From contig NZ_CP060298.1 in assembly GCF_014303395.1 (NCBI RefSeq), forward strand, positions 434,001 through 498,000: a DNA stretch of 64,000 nucleotides, read 5' to 3'. This DNA comes from Nakamurella sp. PAMC28650. Its GTDB lineage: Bacteria; Actinomycetota; Actinomycetes; Mycobacteriales; Nakamurellaceae. Both the position numbers and the translations under genes were made by a program. Numbering within the stretch: position 1 is the first letter of the stretch; every line of letters starts with the position of its first letter. Shown in pieces: positions 27,986 to 37,100 of the stretch. The notes under the pieces were generated by a model, which was not told the DNA's origin, did no database searches, and was given only the letters and a program-made list of their open reading frames with translations.

Positions 27986-29344
27986 ATGGCCATCGTGAAC
28001 CGCGCCCGTCTCGCCGAGCTGTACCAACGCGAAGGTGACCGCTTCGTCCTCGAGCACCCGCAGTCTGCCCGGCTGGGGGCCGAGGCGAAGAAGCACATGC
28101 AGGGCGGCGTCCCGATGAGCTGGATGGTCAAGTGGCCGGGGGCGTTCCCGATCTTCATCACCTCGGCGACCGGCGCGCACTTCACCGATGTCGACGGGAT
28201 CGACTACGTCGACTTCTGTCTCGGCGATACCGGAGCGATGGCAGGGCACTCCCCCGCGGCCACCGTCGCCGCGGTGAGGGCGCAACTCGACCGCGGGATC
28301 ACCACCATGCTGCCGACCGCCGAGGCGATCACCGTCTCGGCCGAACTGTCCCGGCGCTTCGGCCTTCCGCTGTGGCAGTTCACGCTGACCGCGACCGACG
28401 CGAATCGTCACGCGATCCGCTATGCGCGACTGCTGACCGGGCGGCGCAAGATCGTCGTGCACAACTTCTGCTACCACGGCTCGGTCGACGAGGCCTTCGC
28501 GACCCTCGACGACGACGGGCACACGGTGAACCGCCGCTCGAACATCGGGCCTCCGGTCGCCACGGCCGAGACCACCATCGTCGTCGAGTTCAACGATCTC
28601 GCGGCGATGGAGGCCGCACTGGCCACCGGCGAGGTGGCCGCGGTACTGCTGGAACCGGCACTGACCAACATCGGCATCGTCCTGCCCGACCCCGGATACA
28701 ACGAAGCCGTGCGAGAGTTGACGTCTCGCTACGGCGTGATCCTGATCAACGACGAGACGCACACCATCTGCGCCGGGCCGGGCGGGTACACGAGGGCGGC
28801 GGACCTGCACCCGGACATGCTGGTGATCGGGAAGTCGATCGGCGGCGGGATCGCCTGCGGCACCTTCGGTATGACGGCCGAACTCGCGACCCGGATCGAC
28901 CGGGCGGTACCGCTGGAGGACATCGACGTCGGCGGCATCGGCGGAACGCTGGCCGGCAACGGACTCTCGATGGCTGCGATGGCCGCCACCCTGCTCGACG
29001 TGCTGACCGACGAGGCGTTCTCGCGGATGATCCCGCTGGCCGACCGTTGGGCCGACGGAGTCCGGGCGGGAATCGATTCGGTCGGCGCACCCTGGCATGT
29101 CACCAGGTTGGGATGCCGTGCGGAGTACGGGTTCTCGGTGGAGCCGCCGATCAATGGCGCACAGGCAGCGGCCGGGGACGACTTCGAACTCCAGCAGTTG
29201 CTGCACCTCTACGCCCTCAATCGCGGGATCCTGCTGACGCCGTTCCACAACATGGCGCTCATGTCGCCGGCCACCACCGAGGCGGACGTCGACGCCCACA
29301 CCGCGATGTTCGCCGACCTGTGCGCGGAGCTCTTCCGCGGGTGA
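27986..29344 (+). CDS. Class III aminotransferase (glutamate-1-semialdehyde aminomutase-like)
   Basis: 452 residues, PLP fold type I. The PLP-binding region includes NDETHTICAG, and the Schiff-base lysine is in MLVIGKSIGGGIACG. The N-terminal domain reads YVDFCLGDTGAMAGHSPAATVAAV, like glutamate-1-semialdehyde aminomutases and related transaminases. It faces the agmatinase fusion gene, so amine or amino acid catabolism is likely. The exact substrate is unknown. A GGCAGGATCTCCG stretch serves as a weak ribosome site. Confidence 0.85.
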   Translation: MAIVNRARLAELYQREGDRFVLEHPQSARLGAEAKKHMQGGVPMSWMVKWPGAFPIFITSATGAHFTDVDGIDYVDFCLGDTGAMAGHSPAATVAAVRAQLDRGITTMLPTAEAITVSAELSRRFGLPLWQFTLTATDANRHAIRYARLLTGRRKIVVHNFCYHGSVDEAFATLDDDGHTVNRRSNIGPPVATAETTIVVEFNDLAAMEAALATGEVAAVLLEPALTNIGIVLPDPGYNEAVRELTSRYGVILINDETHTICAGPGGYTRAADLHPDMLVIGKSIGGGIACGTFGMTAELATRIDRAVPLEDIDVGGIGGTLAGNGLSMAAMAATLLDVLTDEAFSRMIPLADRWADGVRAGIDSVGAPWHVTRLGCRAEYGFSVEPPINGAQAAAGDDFELQQLLHLYALNRGILLTPFHNMALMSPATTEADVDAHTAMFADLCAELFRG

Positions 29345-29367
29345 GTCCTGGTACGCGTCCACCCACC

Positions 29368-29441
29368 GCGCTCCCCCACCACCGCGCATACAAATACGCC
29401 CGGCGCGCTCCCCCACCGCCGCGCATACAAATACGCCCGGC
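29368..29441. repeat. Two 37-bp direct repeats
   Basis: Two adjacent copies (29368-29404 and 29405-29441) share CGCGCATACAAATACGCC. A partly inverted third copy (TATGCGCGGCGGCGG) follows at about 29494. They lie between two convergent genes. Confidence 0.8.
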
Positions 29442-29487
29442 GCGCGCCGATCTGCCCGTTGGTGGGGCAGATCGGCGCGCGCCGGGC
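29435..29487. terminator. Bidirectional hairpin between convergent genes
   Basis: A perfect 23-bp inverted repeat (29435-29457 and 29465-29487) with a 7-base loop. It sits between the 3' ends of the aminotransferase and agmatinase-fusion genes and should fold in transcripts from either side. Confidence 0.7.
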
Positions 29488-29528
29488 AGATCGGTATGCG
29501 CGGCGGCGGTTGGGTGGTCGGACCCCGC

Positions 29529-31910
29529 CTACAGAGCGCGGCTGTGCGGGGCGTCCGGAGCGGTACCGGTGTGCGGCCGGACCGGCTGCGGATGCGGGTC
29601 GCCGGGCTTGGTGGGCGCCGGGCCGGTGTCCCTGACCCCACCGGAGTCCAGCGCCGCCGGTCCCTGCTCCCGCATCGCCCATGGCGATCCGTATTCGGTC
29701 AGCAGCGTCAGGAACGGCACCGCGTCGAACGCCTCCGGCCCGAGAACCCCTGCACCGGACCATGCCCCGCGGGCGATCAGCTCCATCGCCACCACCGGGC
29801 ACACGGCCGTCTGCCAGACCACCGCCTGCGAGTGGTACTCCTTCATGGACCACTCGTTGTCGACCACGTGGTACAGATACACCTCCCGGGGCTTGCCCTG
29901 CTTGTCCAGACCCTTGATCCATGTTCCGGCGCAGGTCTTTCCGTGCATCTTGTCGCCGAGGGTGGCCGGATCGGGCAGCAGAGCGGCGATGACGTCGCGG
30001 GGTGAGACCATCACCGAACCGACCTGCAGGCGCTCCGCGGAGTCGATACCGAGCTTGCGCTGCAACTTGAGCATCTCGATGAATTCCTGACCGAGGCCGT
30101 ACTTGAAGGTGACCCGACCGGTGTCGAGCCAGCGCGGGATCAGCAACACCTCCTCGTGCTCGACGTTGACGCACTCGACCGGCCCGATGCCCTCCGGGAA
30201 TTCGAAGACCTCCGGCTCGGAGAACGGCGCGGTGGTGAACCATCCGCGGCCCTTCTCGTAGACGATCGGCGGGTTCAGGCACTCCTCGATGGTCGTCCAG
30301 ATCGAGAACGTCGGGGCGAAATCGTAGCCCTCGACCTGCAGGTTCCCACCGTCACGCACGCCGATCTCCTCGATCGAGGAGAACAGGTGATCCGACGCGT
30401 ACTTGGCGAACACATCCGAGAGCCCCGGCTCCACACCCATTCCCACCAGCGCGACCCGGTCGGCGGCTTCCCACTGCGAAGCCATCGCGAACTGCTCGTC
30501 GCCGAGCATGATGCCCGGGGTGTTGAACGGGTCGGTGGGGTGCGGGTGGGACAGCGACATCGCCATGTCGATGTAGTGGGCCCGGCCCTGCAGCGCGGCG
30601 TTGAACAGCGGCATGACGAACCGCGGATCGGTCGCGTTGAGGAGCAGGTCGCACCGGTAGCGCGCCAGCAGACCGACCACGTCCTCGATCCTGGTGGCAT
30701 CGACCTGAGCCGGGATGAATCGGCCGTCACCGACGGTTTCGCAGGTCTGCTGGGCCTTGGACAGGTCGTAGTCGGCCACCACCATGGCTTCGATGTACTC
30801 CCGTGTGGCCGCGGTGGCGACCACCGCGGAGCCGACCCCGCCGGCCCCGACCAGCAGGACCCGGAGCTTCCCGTCGGCGGACCGGACAGTGGAACCACCG
30901 CGGCCCGAGAGCACCGGGACCGACTCGTCCCACGTGGTACCGCTCGCATCGTCGGCGCGGCGGCGCGCAATGCCCGACAGCGTTTCCAGGACAACACGAT
31001 TGCCGAGCATCGCGGTCACGTCGGCGTGGTCGTACGGCGGGGCCACCTCGACGATCTCCAGGCCCACCAGCTTGGTCTCCCGGCCGATGCGACGTACCGC
31101 GTCGAGCAACTCGCGTGGGGTCAGCCCGCCAGGCTCGGGAGTACCGGTCCCCGGCGCCATACCCGGGTCCACCACGTCGATGTCGACCGACAGGAAGACA
31201 CCGTCGGTGTCCTGCGACGCCAATGCGATGGCCTCCGTCAGGACCTCCGTCAGGCCGCGTCGCTGGATCTCGGCCATCTCGTAACCACGCATGCCCTGGT
31301 CGGCCATCCACGCGAGCTCCGGCGGCTCCGGCCAGTAGCCGCGCAGACCGATCTGGAAGAACTTGCTGCCCTTGACGGCGCCGGATTCGATCACCCGGCG
31401 CATCGGAAGGCCATGACCGTAGAGCGAGCCGAACTGGATGTCACCGGTGTCGGCATGGGCGTCGAAGTGGATGACGGCGATCCGACCGTAGCCGAAATGC
31501 TCGGCCAGGCCGGTGATGTCGGCCAGCGCGACGGTATGGTCGCCGCCGAGGACGATCGGGATCTTGTCGGCGGCCGCGAGCTGGGTGATGACGTTCTGCA
31601 AAGCCCGGAGCGATCGGATCGTCTCGGTCGGGGCCATCTCGACGTCGCCGGCGTCGACCACCCCGAGGTCCAGCAGTGGGTCGACCCGCAGGGACAGGTG
31701 CGGACGGGATCCGGTGTGCTCGGAGTAGTCGACCGCGCGAAGGGCCATCGGACCCATTCGTGCGCCGGACCGGTAGGAGGTGCCCGAGTCGTAGGGGGCA
31801 CCGACGATCACCGCCGAGGCATCCGCGTAGGTGGAGGGATCGGACAGGTCGCAGCGCGGTACCCCGGTGAAAGTGACATCGGGTCCGTACATTGCGCCGT
31901 AGCGCGCCAT
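29529..31910 (-). CDS. Agmatinase-saccharopine dehydrogenase fusion protein
   Basis: 793 residues in one open frame. Residues 1 to about 320 form a ureohydrolase with all metal motifs: GGDHTV (His125), FDAHADT (Asp150, His152, Asp154) and SVDIDVVDP (Asp243, Asp245). A linker of about 25 residues leads to a saccharopine dehydrogenase-like Rossmann domain (VLLVGAGGVGSAVV, about residue 353 on) and its partner domain. The C-terminal 45 residues are Pro/Gly-rich. The first half should release urea and putrescine from agmatine, or act on a similar guanidine. The second half may be an NAD(P)-linked imine reductase or dehydrogenase. The ATG at 31910 lies eleven bases after AGGAG. No good internal start was found for the second domain. 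Confidence 0.87.
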   Translation of the reverse strand: MARYGAMYGPDVTFTGVPRCDLSDPSTYADASAVIVGAPYDSGTSYRSGARMGPMALRAVDYSEHTGSRPHLSLRVDPLLDLGVVDAGDVEMAPTETIRSLRALQNVITQLAAADKIPIVLGGDHTVALADITGLAEHFGYGRIAVIHFDAHADTGDIQFGSLYGHGLPMRRVIESGAVKGSKFFQIGLRGYWPEPPELAWMADQGMRGYEMAEIQRRGLTEVLTEAIALASQDTDGVFLSVDIDVVDPGMAPGTGTPEPGGLTPRELLDAVRRIGRETKLVGLEIVEVAPPYDHADVTAMLGNRVVLETLSGIARRRADDASGTTWDESVPVLSGRGGSTVRSADGKLRVLLVGAGGVGSAVVATAATREYIEAMVVADYDLSKAQQTCETVGDGRFIPAQVDATRIEDVVGLLARYRCDLLLNATDPRFVMPLFNAALQGRAHYIDMAMSLSHPHPTDPFNTPGIMLGDEQFAMASQWEAADRVALVGMGVEPGLSDVFAKYASDHLFSSIEEIGVRDGGNLQVEGYDFAPTFSIWTTIEECLNPPIVYEKGRGWFTTAPFSEPEVFEFPEGIGPVECVNVEHEEVLLIPRWLDTGRVTFKYGLGQEFIEMLKLQRKLGIDSAERLQVGSVMVSPRDVIAALLPDPATLGDKMHGKTCAGTWIKGLDKQGKPREVYLYHVVDNEWSMKEYHSQAVVWQTAVCPVVAMELIARGAWSGAGVLGPEAFDAVPFLTLLTEYGSPWAMREQGPAALDSGGVRDTGPAPTKPGDPHPQPVRPHTGTAPDAPHSRAL

Positions 31911-31972
31911 GGGATTCAACTCTCCTGCTAGTGGTTCGGTCCTGGGGGATGCGGACCGTGCTGGTACTGAGG

Positions 31973-32032
31973 CTGTTACTTGTGCTGCGAATGGTGCTGG
32001 TGCTGTTACTTGTACTGCGAATGGTGCTGGTG
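31973..32032. repeat. 30-bp tandem duplication
   Basis: Copies 31973-32002 and 32003-32032 differ at one base. The unit contains CTGTTACTTGT and CTGCGAATGGTGCTGGTG. It lies upstream of the agmatinase fusion gene, between its start and the palindromic repeat. Confidence 0.88.
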
Positions 32033-32217
32033 CTGGTCAGGCTTCGAGGTGCGGGCGGACAGGCGGCCGGACCATCAGCTTGGCGGTGCGCGCCCGGGTT
32101 GGACAAGTCACGGTGGACAGTGCACAACAGATCACCGTCCGCCCGTTGTTCATCGTTCGCCCGGCGGCGCAATCGTCAAGAGTCCGCCGCCCGATCGTCG
32201 GGAACAGTGCGCCGGGC

Positions 32218-32300
32218 CTGCATGGATCAAAGTGGTCCATTTGGGACTGGAGTGACAGAAGTCATCACTTTCGCCCATGCCTGAGAAGTTGATCCACGCC
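32218..32300. repeat. Interspersed palindromic repeat, family B copy 2
   Basis: 83 bp, the same length as the copy at 19811 and about 85% identical to it. Both begin CTGCATGGATCAA and end GAAGTTGATCCACGCC, with AGTCATCACTTTCG inside. Confidence 0.85.
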
Positions 32301-32329
32301 AAGGAAGTCGACCCACGCCGAACGGGGGG

Positions 32330-33760
32330 TCACGAGTCGAAGCCGAGCCCGAAACGGTCGAGGGACCGGAGCCAGAGGTTGCGGTGCCCGGCCCTGGCGT
32401 CCGCCCTGGCCGCCGACCAACGGGTCAGGTTGATCACCCCGGCGCGCAGCGGCTCCGGCGGGAACGGCACCGGCTTGGCCCTGACCGTCTTCAGCGAGGT
32501 CAGCTCGGTCTTCTCGCCGCCCAACAGGTCCAGCATCACCTGCGCGCCGAACCGGGTCGCGCCGACGCCGAGCCCCGTGTAGCCGACGGCGTAGGCGACC
32601 CGGCCGCCGAACCCGGTCCCGAAGAACGGGAAGAACCGTGAGCAGGTGTCGATCACCCCACCCCAGGTGTGGGTGAACCGCAGGCCCTCCAGTTGCGGGA
32701 AGGTCCCGAAGAAGTTGTCGGACAGCGTCCGGAACGTTTGCGGTCGCTGGTCCAGGACGGGATCGATCCGGCTGCCGTAGTGGTAGATCGCGTCGTAGCC
32801 GCCCCACAGGATGCAGTTGTCGTCGGTCAGCCGGTAGTAGTGGAACTGGTTACCGGCGTCACTGACGCCCTGCCGACCCTTCCAGCCGATGGTGTCCATC
32901 TGCGCGTCGGACAGCGGTTCGGTGGTCATGGCGTAGTCGTAGACCGGGACCACGTAGGGCCGGACCCGCTTCAGCAGGGACGGGAAAGCGTTGGTGCCCA
33001 GGGCGACCCGGTGCGCCCGCAGCACACCGTGCGGGGTGGTGAGCACCATGTCGCGGCCGTCGGAGACCATCGCGTCGACGTGGGTGTTCTCGTAGATCTT
33101 CACCCCGAGCGACTCGCAGGCCTCCGCCAGACCCCAGACCAATCGGGCCGGGTCGATCAGCACCGTCTTGTCGCGGCCGTTCAGCGCGCCGAGATAGGTG
33201 GGCGAGTTGACCAGCGCCCTGGTCCCAGCCTGGTCGAGAAGCTCTGCGTCGTCACCGAAGTCGAGCATCTGCTCGTAGTCGGCGGCGAGGTCGCCGATCT
33301 GGTAGCTCTCGGTCGCGACCTTGAGTTCACCGGTCTTCTCGAGTTTGCAGTCGATCTTGAAATCCTCGATGGTCCGCACGATTCCGGCGAGGTTGTTCCG
33401 GCCGTGCCGCTCGAGTCGGGGCATGTCCTCCGGATACCAGTCCATGCCGTTGGCCTGGCCGTGCGTCAGGGAGGCCGAACAGAATCCGCCGTTGCGGCCG
33501 GAAGCCGCCCACCCTAGGGATTTTCCCTCCAGGACGACCACCTCGCGGGACGGGTCCTCCTGTTTGGCCAGCAGTGCGGTCCACAGACCGGAATACCCAC
33601 CGCCGATGACGGCGAGGTCGGTCCTGGTGGATCCGGTCAGCCGTTCGCGCGGCTCCGGGGCATCGACATCATCGAGCCACCAACAGATCGGCTCGGAATC
33701 GGACAGGGAGTTGCGGACGGCTCTCGACCGTGATCGGCCGGCAGGCAGCAGAGGCGACAT
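32330..33760 (-). CDS. FAD-dependent oxidoreductase (DAO family, PuuB-like)
   Basis: 476 residues. The FAD-binding motif AVIGGGYSGLWTALLAK is followed by the family hallmark GWAASGRNGGFCSASLTHG. The C-terminal part has THTWGGVIDTCSRFFPFFG and VGYTGLGVGATR. These match gamma-glutamylputrescine oxidase-like deaminating oxidases. The ATG at 33760 has AGGGG nine bases upstream. The next gene downstream on the same strand would be the neighbouring agmatinase fusion, which favours an amine substrate. Confidence 0.86.
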   Translation of the reverse strand: MSPLLPAGRSRSRAVRNSLSDSEPICWWLDDVDAPEPRERLTGSTRTDLAVIGGGYSGLWTALLAKQEDPSREVVVLEGKSLGWAASGRNGGFCSASLTHGQANGMDWYPEDMPRLERHGRNNLAGIVRTIEDFKIDCKLEKTGELKVATESYQIGDLAADYEQMLDFGDDAELLDQAGTRALVNSPTYLGALNGRDKTVLIDPARLVWGLAEACESLGVKIYENTHVDAMVSDGRDMVLTTPHGVLRAHRVALGTNAFPSLLKRVRPYVVPVYDYAMTTEPLSDAQMDTIGWKGRQGVSDAGNQFHYYRLTDDNCILWGGYDAIYHYGSRIDPVLDQRPQTFRTLSDNFFGTFPQLEGLRFTHTWGGVIDTCSRFFPFFGTGFGGRVAYAVGYTGLGVGATRFGAQVMLDLLGGEKTELTSLKTVRAKPVPFPPEPLRAGVINLTRWSAARADARAGHRNLWLRSLDRFGLGFDS

Positions 33761-33766
33761 CGGCGA

Positions 33767-33919
33767 TCACCCCTGCTGCGCAGAGCGTGCGAGAGAATGC
33801 GGGAGCTTGCGGGAGGTCTCGATGACGGTCCCGGTCTTGCTGACCCAGATGGAGGCGGACAACGAGACTCCGCGCGGGTCTGGAACGGGGTCGGGCAGTT
33901 GCTTCGGCGTGCGGGTCAT
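33767..33919 (-). CDS. Small hypothetical protein upstream of the FAD oxidoreductase
   Basis: A 50-residue frame beginning MTRTPKQLPDPVPD and ending SLARSAQQG. AAGGAAG lies about eight bases before the ATG at 33919. Its stop is six bases before the FAD gene start and overlaps that gene's ribosome site, which is the layout of translational coupling. No family is recognised. It could also be only a leader peptide. Confidence 0.4.
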   Translation of the reverse strand: MTRTPKQLPDPVPDPRGVSLSASIWVSKTGTVIETSRKLPHSLARSAQQG

Positions 33920-34107
33920 GGCCATCTTCCTTGGTTGCGAGGAGCCGGGCGCCGAATGTGACGACCGGTCGATTCGCATCGTATCCGGCGACCGCGACGC
34001 GGGCGCCCGACGCGAATCGCCGGCACCCCCGGGGGCCCGGAACCACGGCGTCCCGCCCCCGGGAGCCCGGGAGCGGGACGTCATGGCACTGGACCTCGAT
34101 CCAGCCG

Positions 34108-34154
34108 TCAACCGATCAACCGATCAACCGATCAACCGATCAACCGATCAACCG
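34108..34154. repeat. 8-bp tandem repeat (ATCAACCG)
   Basis: About six head-to-tail copies of ATCAACCG (the first begins TCAACCG), ending 16 bp beyond the stop of the giant surface protein gene. Slippage-prone and non-coding. Confidence 0.92.
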
Positions 34155-34170
34155 AACACAGGGCTACCGA

Positions 34171-37100
34171 TCATCTGGCCGGATTGTTGATGAAGTAGCC
34201 GGACACGTCCATCACCAGGTCCACCGGCCCGGCCGCACCGTTGTAGAGCCGGATCTTCCCGTCCGTCCCGACGCGGCCGATCACCGCGTTGGGCCGGTCC
34301 CGATGGGCCACGAAGTTGAGGTTCGAGGCCAACGGCAGCGGATTGCCCGGGTACGCGGTGATGAAGCCCGGGCCGACGGTGCTCGTCACGGTGAGGTTCG
34401 AGACGATCGCCGAGACCCCTATCGCCGGAATACGGTTGCGGCCCAACACCGTCGGCGCGATGGCCGAGTGCGCCGCCACCTTGCCGTTCACGTTGTTGCC
34501 GACCCTGGTGTCCAGGATCCGGCCGGGACTGACTGGCACGAATTCGCCGTCCAGCACGGCGGTGCCACCGCGGAAGTAGCCGGAGACGTCCGCGATCAGC
34601 CTCGCCGAACCGGTGGAGCCGTTGTAGATCGTCACCGTCCCGTCCGGCGCGACCGGCACGATCACCAGGTTCGCGTCGGTGTCGCCCTTGTAGAAGTTGA
34701 GGCTCGACACGAACGGCTTCGGGTCCGACGGATAGACCGTGATGTAGCCGAGGCCGGTCGCCTGCGCCACGATCATGTTCAGGGTGACCGCTGCCACGTT
34801 GGTCGACGGAACCCCGCCGACACCGGTGACCTTCACCGTGATCGACTTCCGCGACTGCACGGCCGCCTTCGGTGCACCCGTCCCGGTTGCGGTGTCCAGG
34901 ACGCGGGCCGGGCTCAATGGAACGAACGACCCTGGAGCGACCGTCGGCCCGTCGGAGAAGTAGCCCTGGATGTCGGCCACCACATCCGTCACGCCGGTGG
35001 AGCCGTTGTAGATGCTCACCGTTCCGTCGGAGGCCACCGCGGCCGCCACCAGGTTGGCCACGGTCGACCTCGCCGGGAAGTTGATGCTGGACGCGTTCGG
35101 ACGTGTCCCGCCGGGGTAGATCGTGAGGTAGCCGACCTGGGACGAGTCGGTGGTCGTCACGTTGAGCATCACGGTGGCGACGCCCTTGCCCAGCGGCTGG
35201 CCGAGTGCCGGCACTCCGCCGACACCGCGGACCCTGATCGTCAGGGTGCCACCGGGGCCGATCGGCTGGCTGGCACCGCGCCCGCTGCGGGTGTCGAGCA
35301 CGCGGTACGGCGCGAGGGGATGGTAGGCCCCGGCCGCCGCCTGGATGGGCGTGATCGCCGTACACGGGATCTGGGCTCCCGTCACCGGGCTGTAGACCCC
35401 CGCCCGCTGGGGTGCTAGCCGGTAGCTGACGGCCGTGGTACCTACGGCGACCGGCACGCTGGTGGAGACCTCCAGGAAGCCGCCGGCCAGCGGGGTCACC
35501 TGGGTCGGCTGACCCGCGGTGCTGCTGCCGACCAGCACGGAGAACAGCGAGGGCACCAACTGGGTGTTGATACCGACGTTGGCCAGCACCGTCACCGTCG
35601 CGGCGTCCAGACCCGTTGCCGGGTTGATCCCGGTGATGACGCACGAGGTACCCGGCAGCGCGACGGGCTCGTAGAGATAGCCCAGCGGATTGCTGGTCCC
35701 CCCCAACGGCGTCGTGACGGTGACCAGGACACCTGCGGGAGCGTGCGCCGGGGTGGTGAAGGTCGCAGTGGTACCGATCGTGTTGACCGCCACGAGGCCG
35801 GCCGGGATGGCGACCCCGCCGATGGTGACCGATGTCAGGCCCGGGACGAATCCGGTACCGGTGATGGTCACCGAGGTGTTGCCCCCGGCCGGACCGTGAT
35901 CCGGCGACAGACTCGCAGCAGCAAGCCGGTCGTAGGTGAACGGCAGGGCCGGAGCGCTGGTGCCGCCGCCGGTGGTGACGGTGACCCCGACGCCCCCGGG
36001 GCCGTGGGCCGGGGTGGTGAACGTCGCCGAGGTACCGGCGCTGTTGACCGTGACACCACCTGGGCCCACGACGATCCCGCCGATGGTGACCGTGGTGGCC
36101 CCCGGCACGGAGCCGGTGCCGGACACGGTGACCACCGTGCCACCCGATGCCGGGCCGCGGACCGGGCTCAGCGGGCCGACAGTGGTGGGAACGGCGAGGT
36201 ACGTGTAGGCCAGAGCCGGACTACTCGTGCCCGCCACCGTCGTCACCGCGATATCGCTGACCAACCCGGCCGCGTGGGCCGGCGCCGGGAACGAGGCGGT
36301 CGTGCCGCCGTTGCCGACCGCGACCTGCGTGGACGGGACCGTGTTGCCACCGATCAGCACCGTGGTGCCGCCGGGGACGAACCCGGTACCGGTGATCACC
36401 AGGGTGTTGCCACCCGCGACCGGACCGGACGTCGGCATCAGACTCGCCGCCGTCGGCACACCGACGTAGTTGAAGCTGAGCGGGGGAGCACTGCTGCCAC
36501 CTCCGGTCGTGACCACCACATCGGTGACCACACCGGAGATCGGGTGAGCCGGCGTCAGGAACGTTGCCGTGGCGCCGCCATTGGTGATCGTGACCCCGGT
36601 GGCCGGAACGACGTTGGCGCCGATGGTCACCGTCGTCGCCCCGGGGACGAACCCGGTACCGGTGATGGTGACCTGGGTGTTACCGGTGACCGGGCCCACT
36701 GGCGGCGAGATCGTCGCCGCCGTCGGGATCGGCAGGTAGCTGAAGTTCAACCCCGGAGTGCTGATGCCACCCGCCGTCGTCACGGCGACGTCGTTCACCG
36801 TGCCGACAGCGTGACCGGGAGTGGTGAAGGTCGCCGTGGTGCCGGCGCCGTTCACCGTCACGCCCGTTGTCGGCACCGTTGCGCCGCCGATGGTCACCGA
36901 CGTGGCCCCGGGAACGAACCCGGTACCGACGACGGTCACCGAGGTTCCGCCCAGGACCGGCCCGGATCCCGGCGAGAGGCTGGTCGTGGTCGGGACTGAG
37001 AAGTAGGTGAATCCGAGCGGTGTGGTGGTCGAGCCACCGGCCGTGGTGGCCACCACGGACACCAGCCCCGGAGCCGACACGCCAGGCGTGCTGAAGGTGG

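Larger units (their letters stand above)
31911..32329. other. Gene-free stretch with two repeats
   Basis: No gene is seen in these 419 bases. They hold a 30-bp tandem duplication (31973-32032) and one interspersed palindrome (32218-32300). No convincing promoter for the agmatinase fusion could be picked out. Confidence 0.6.
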
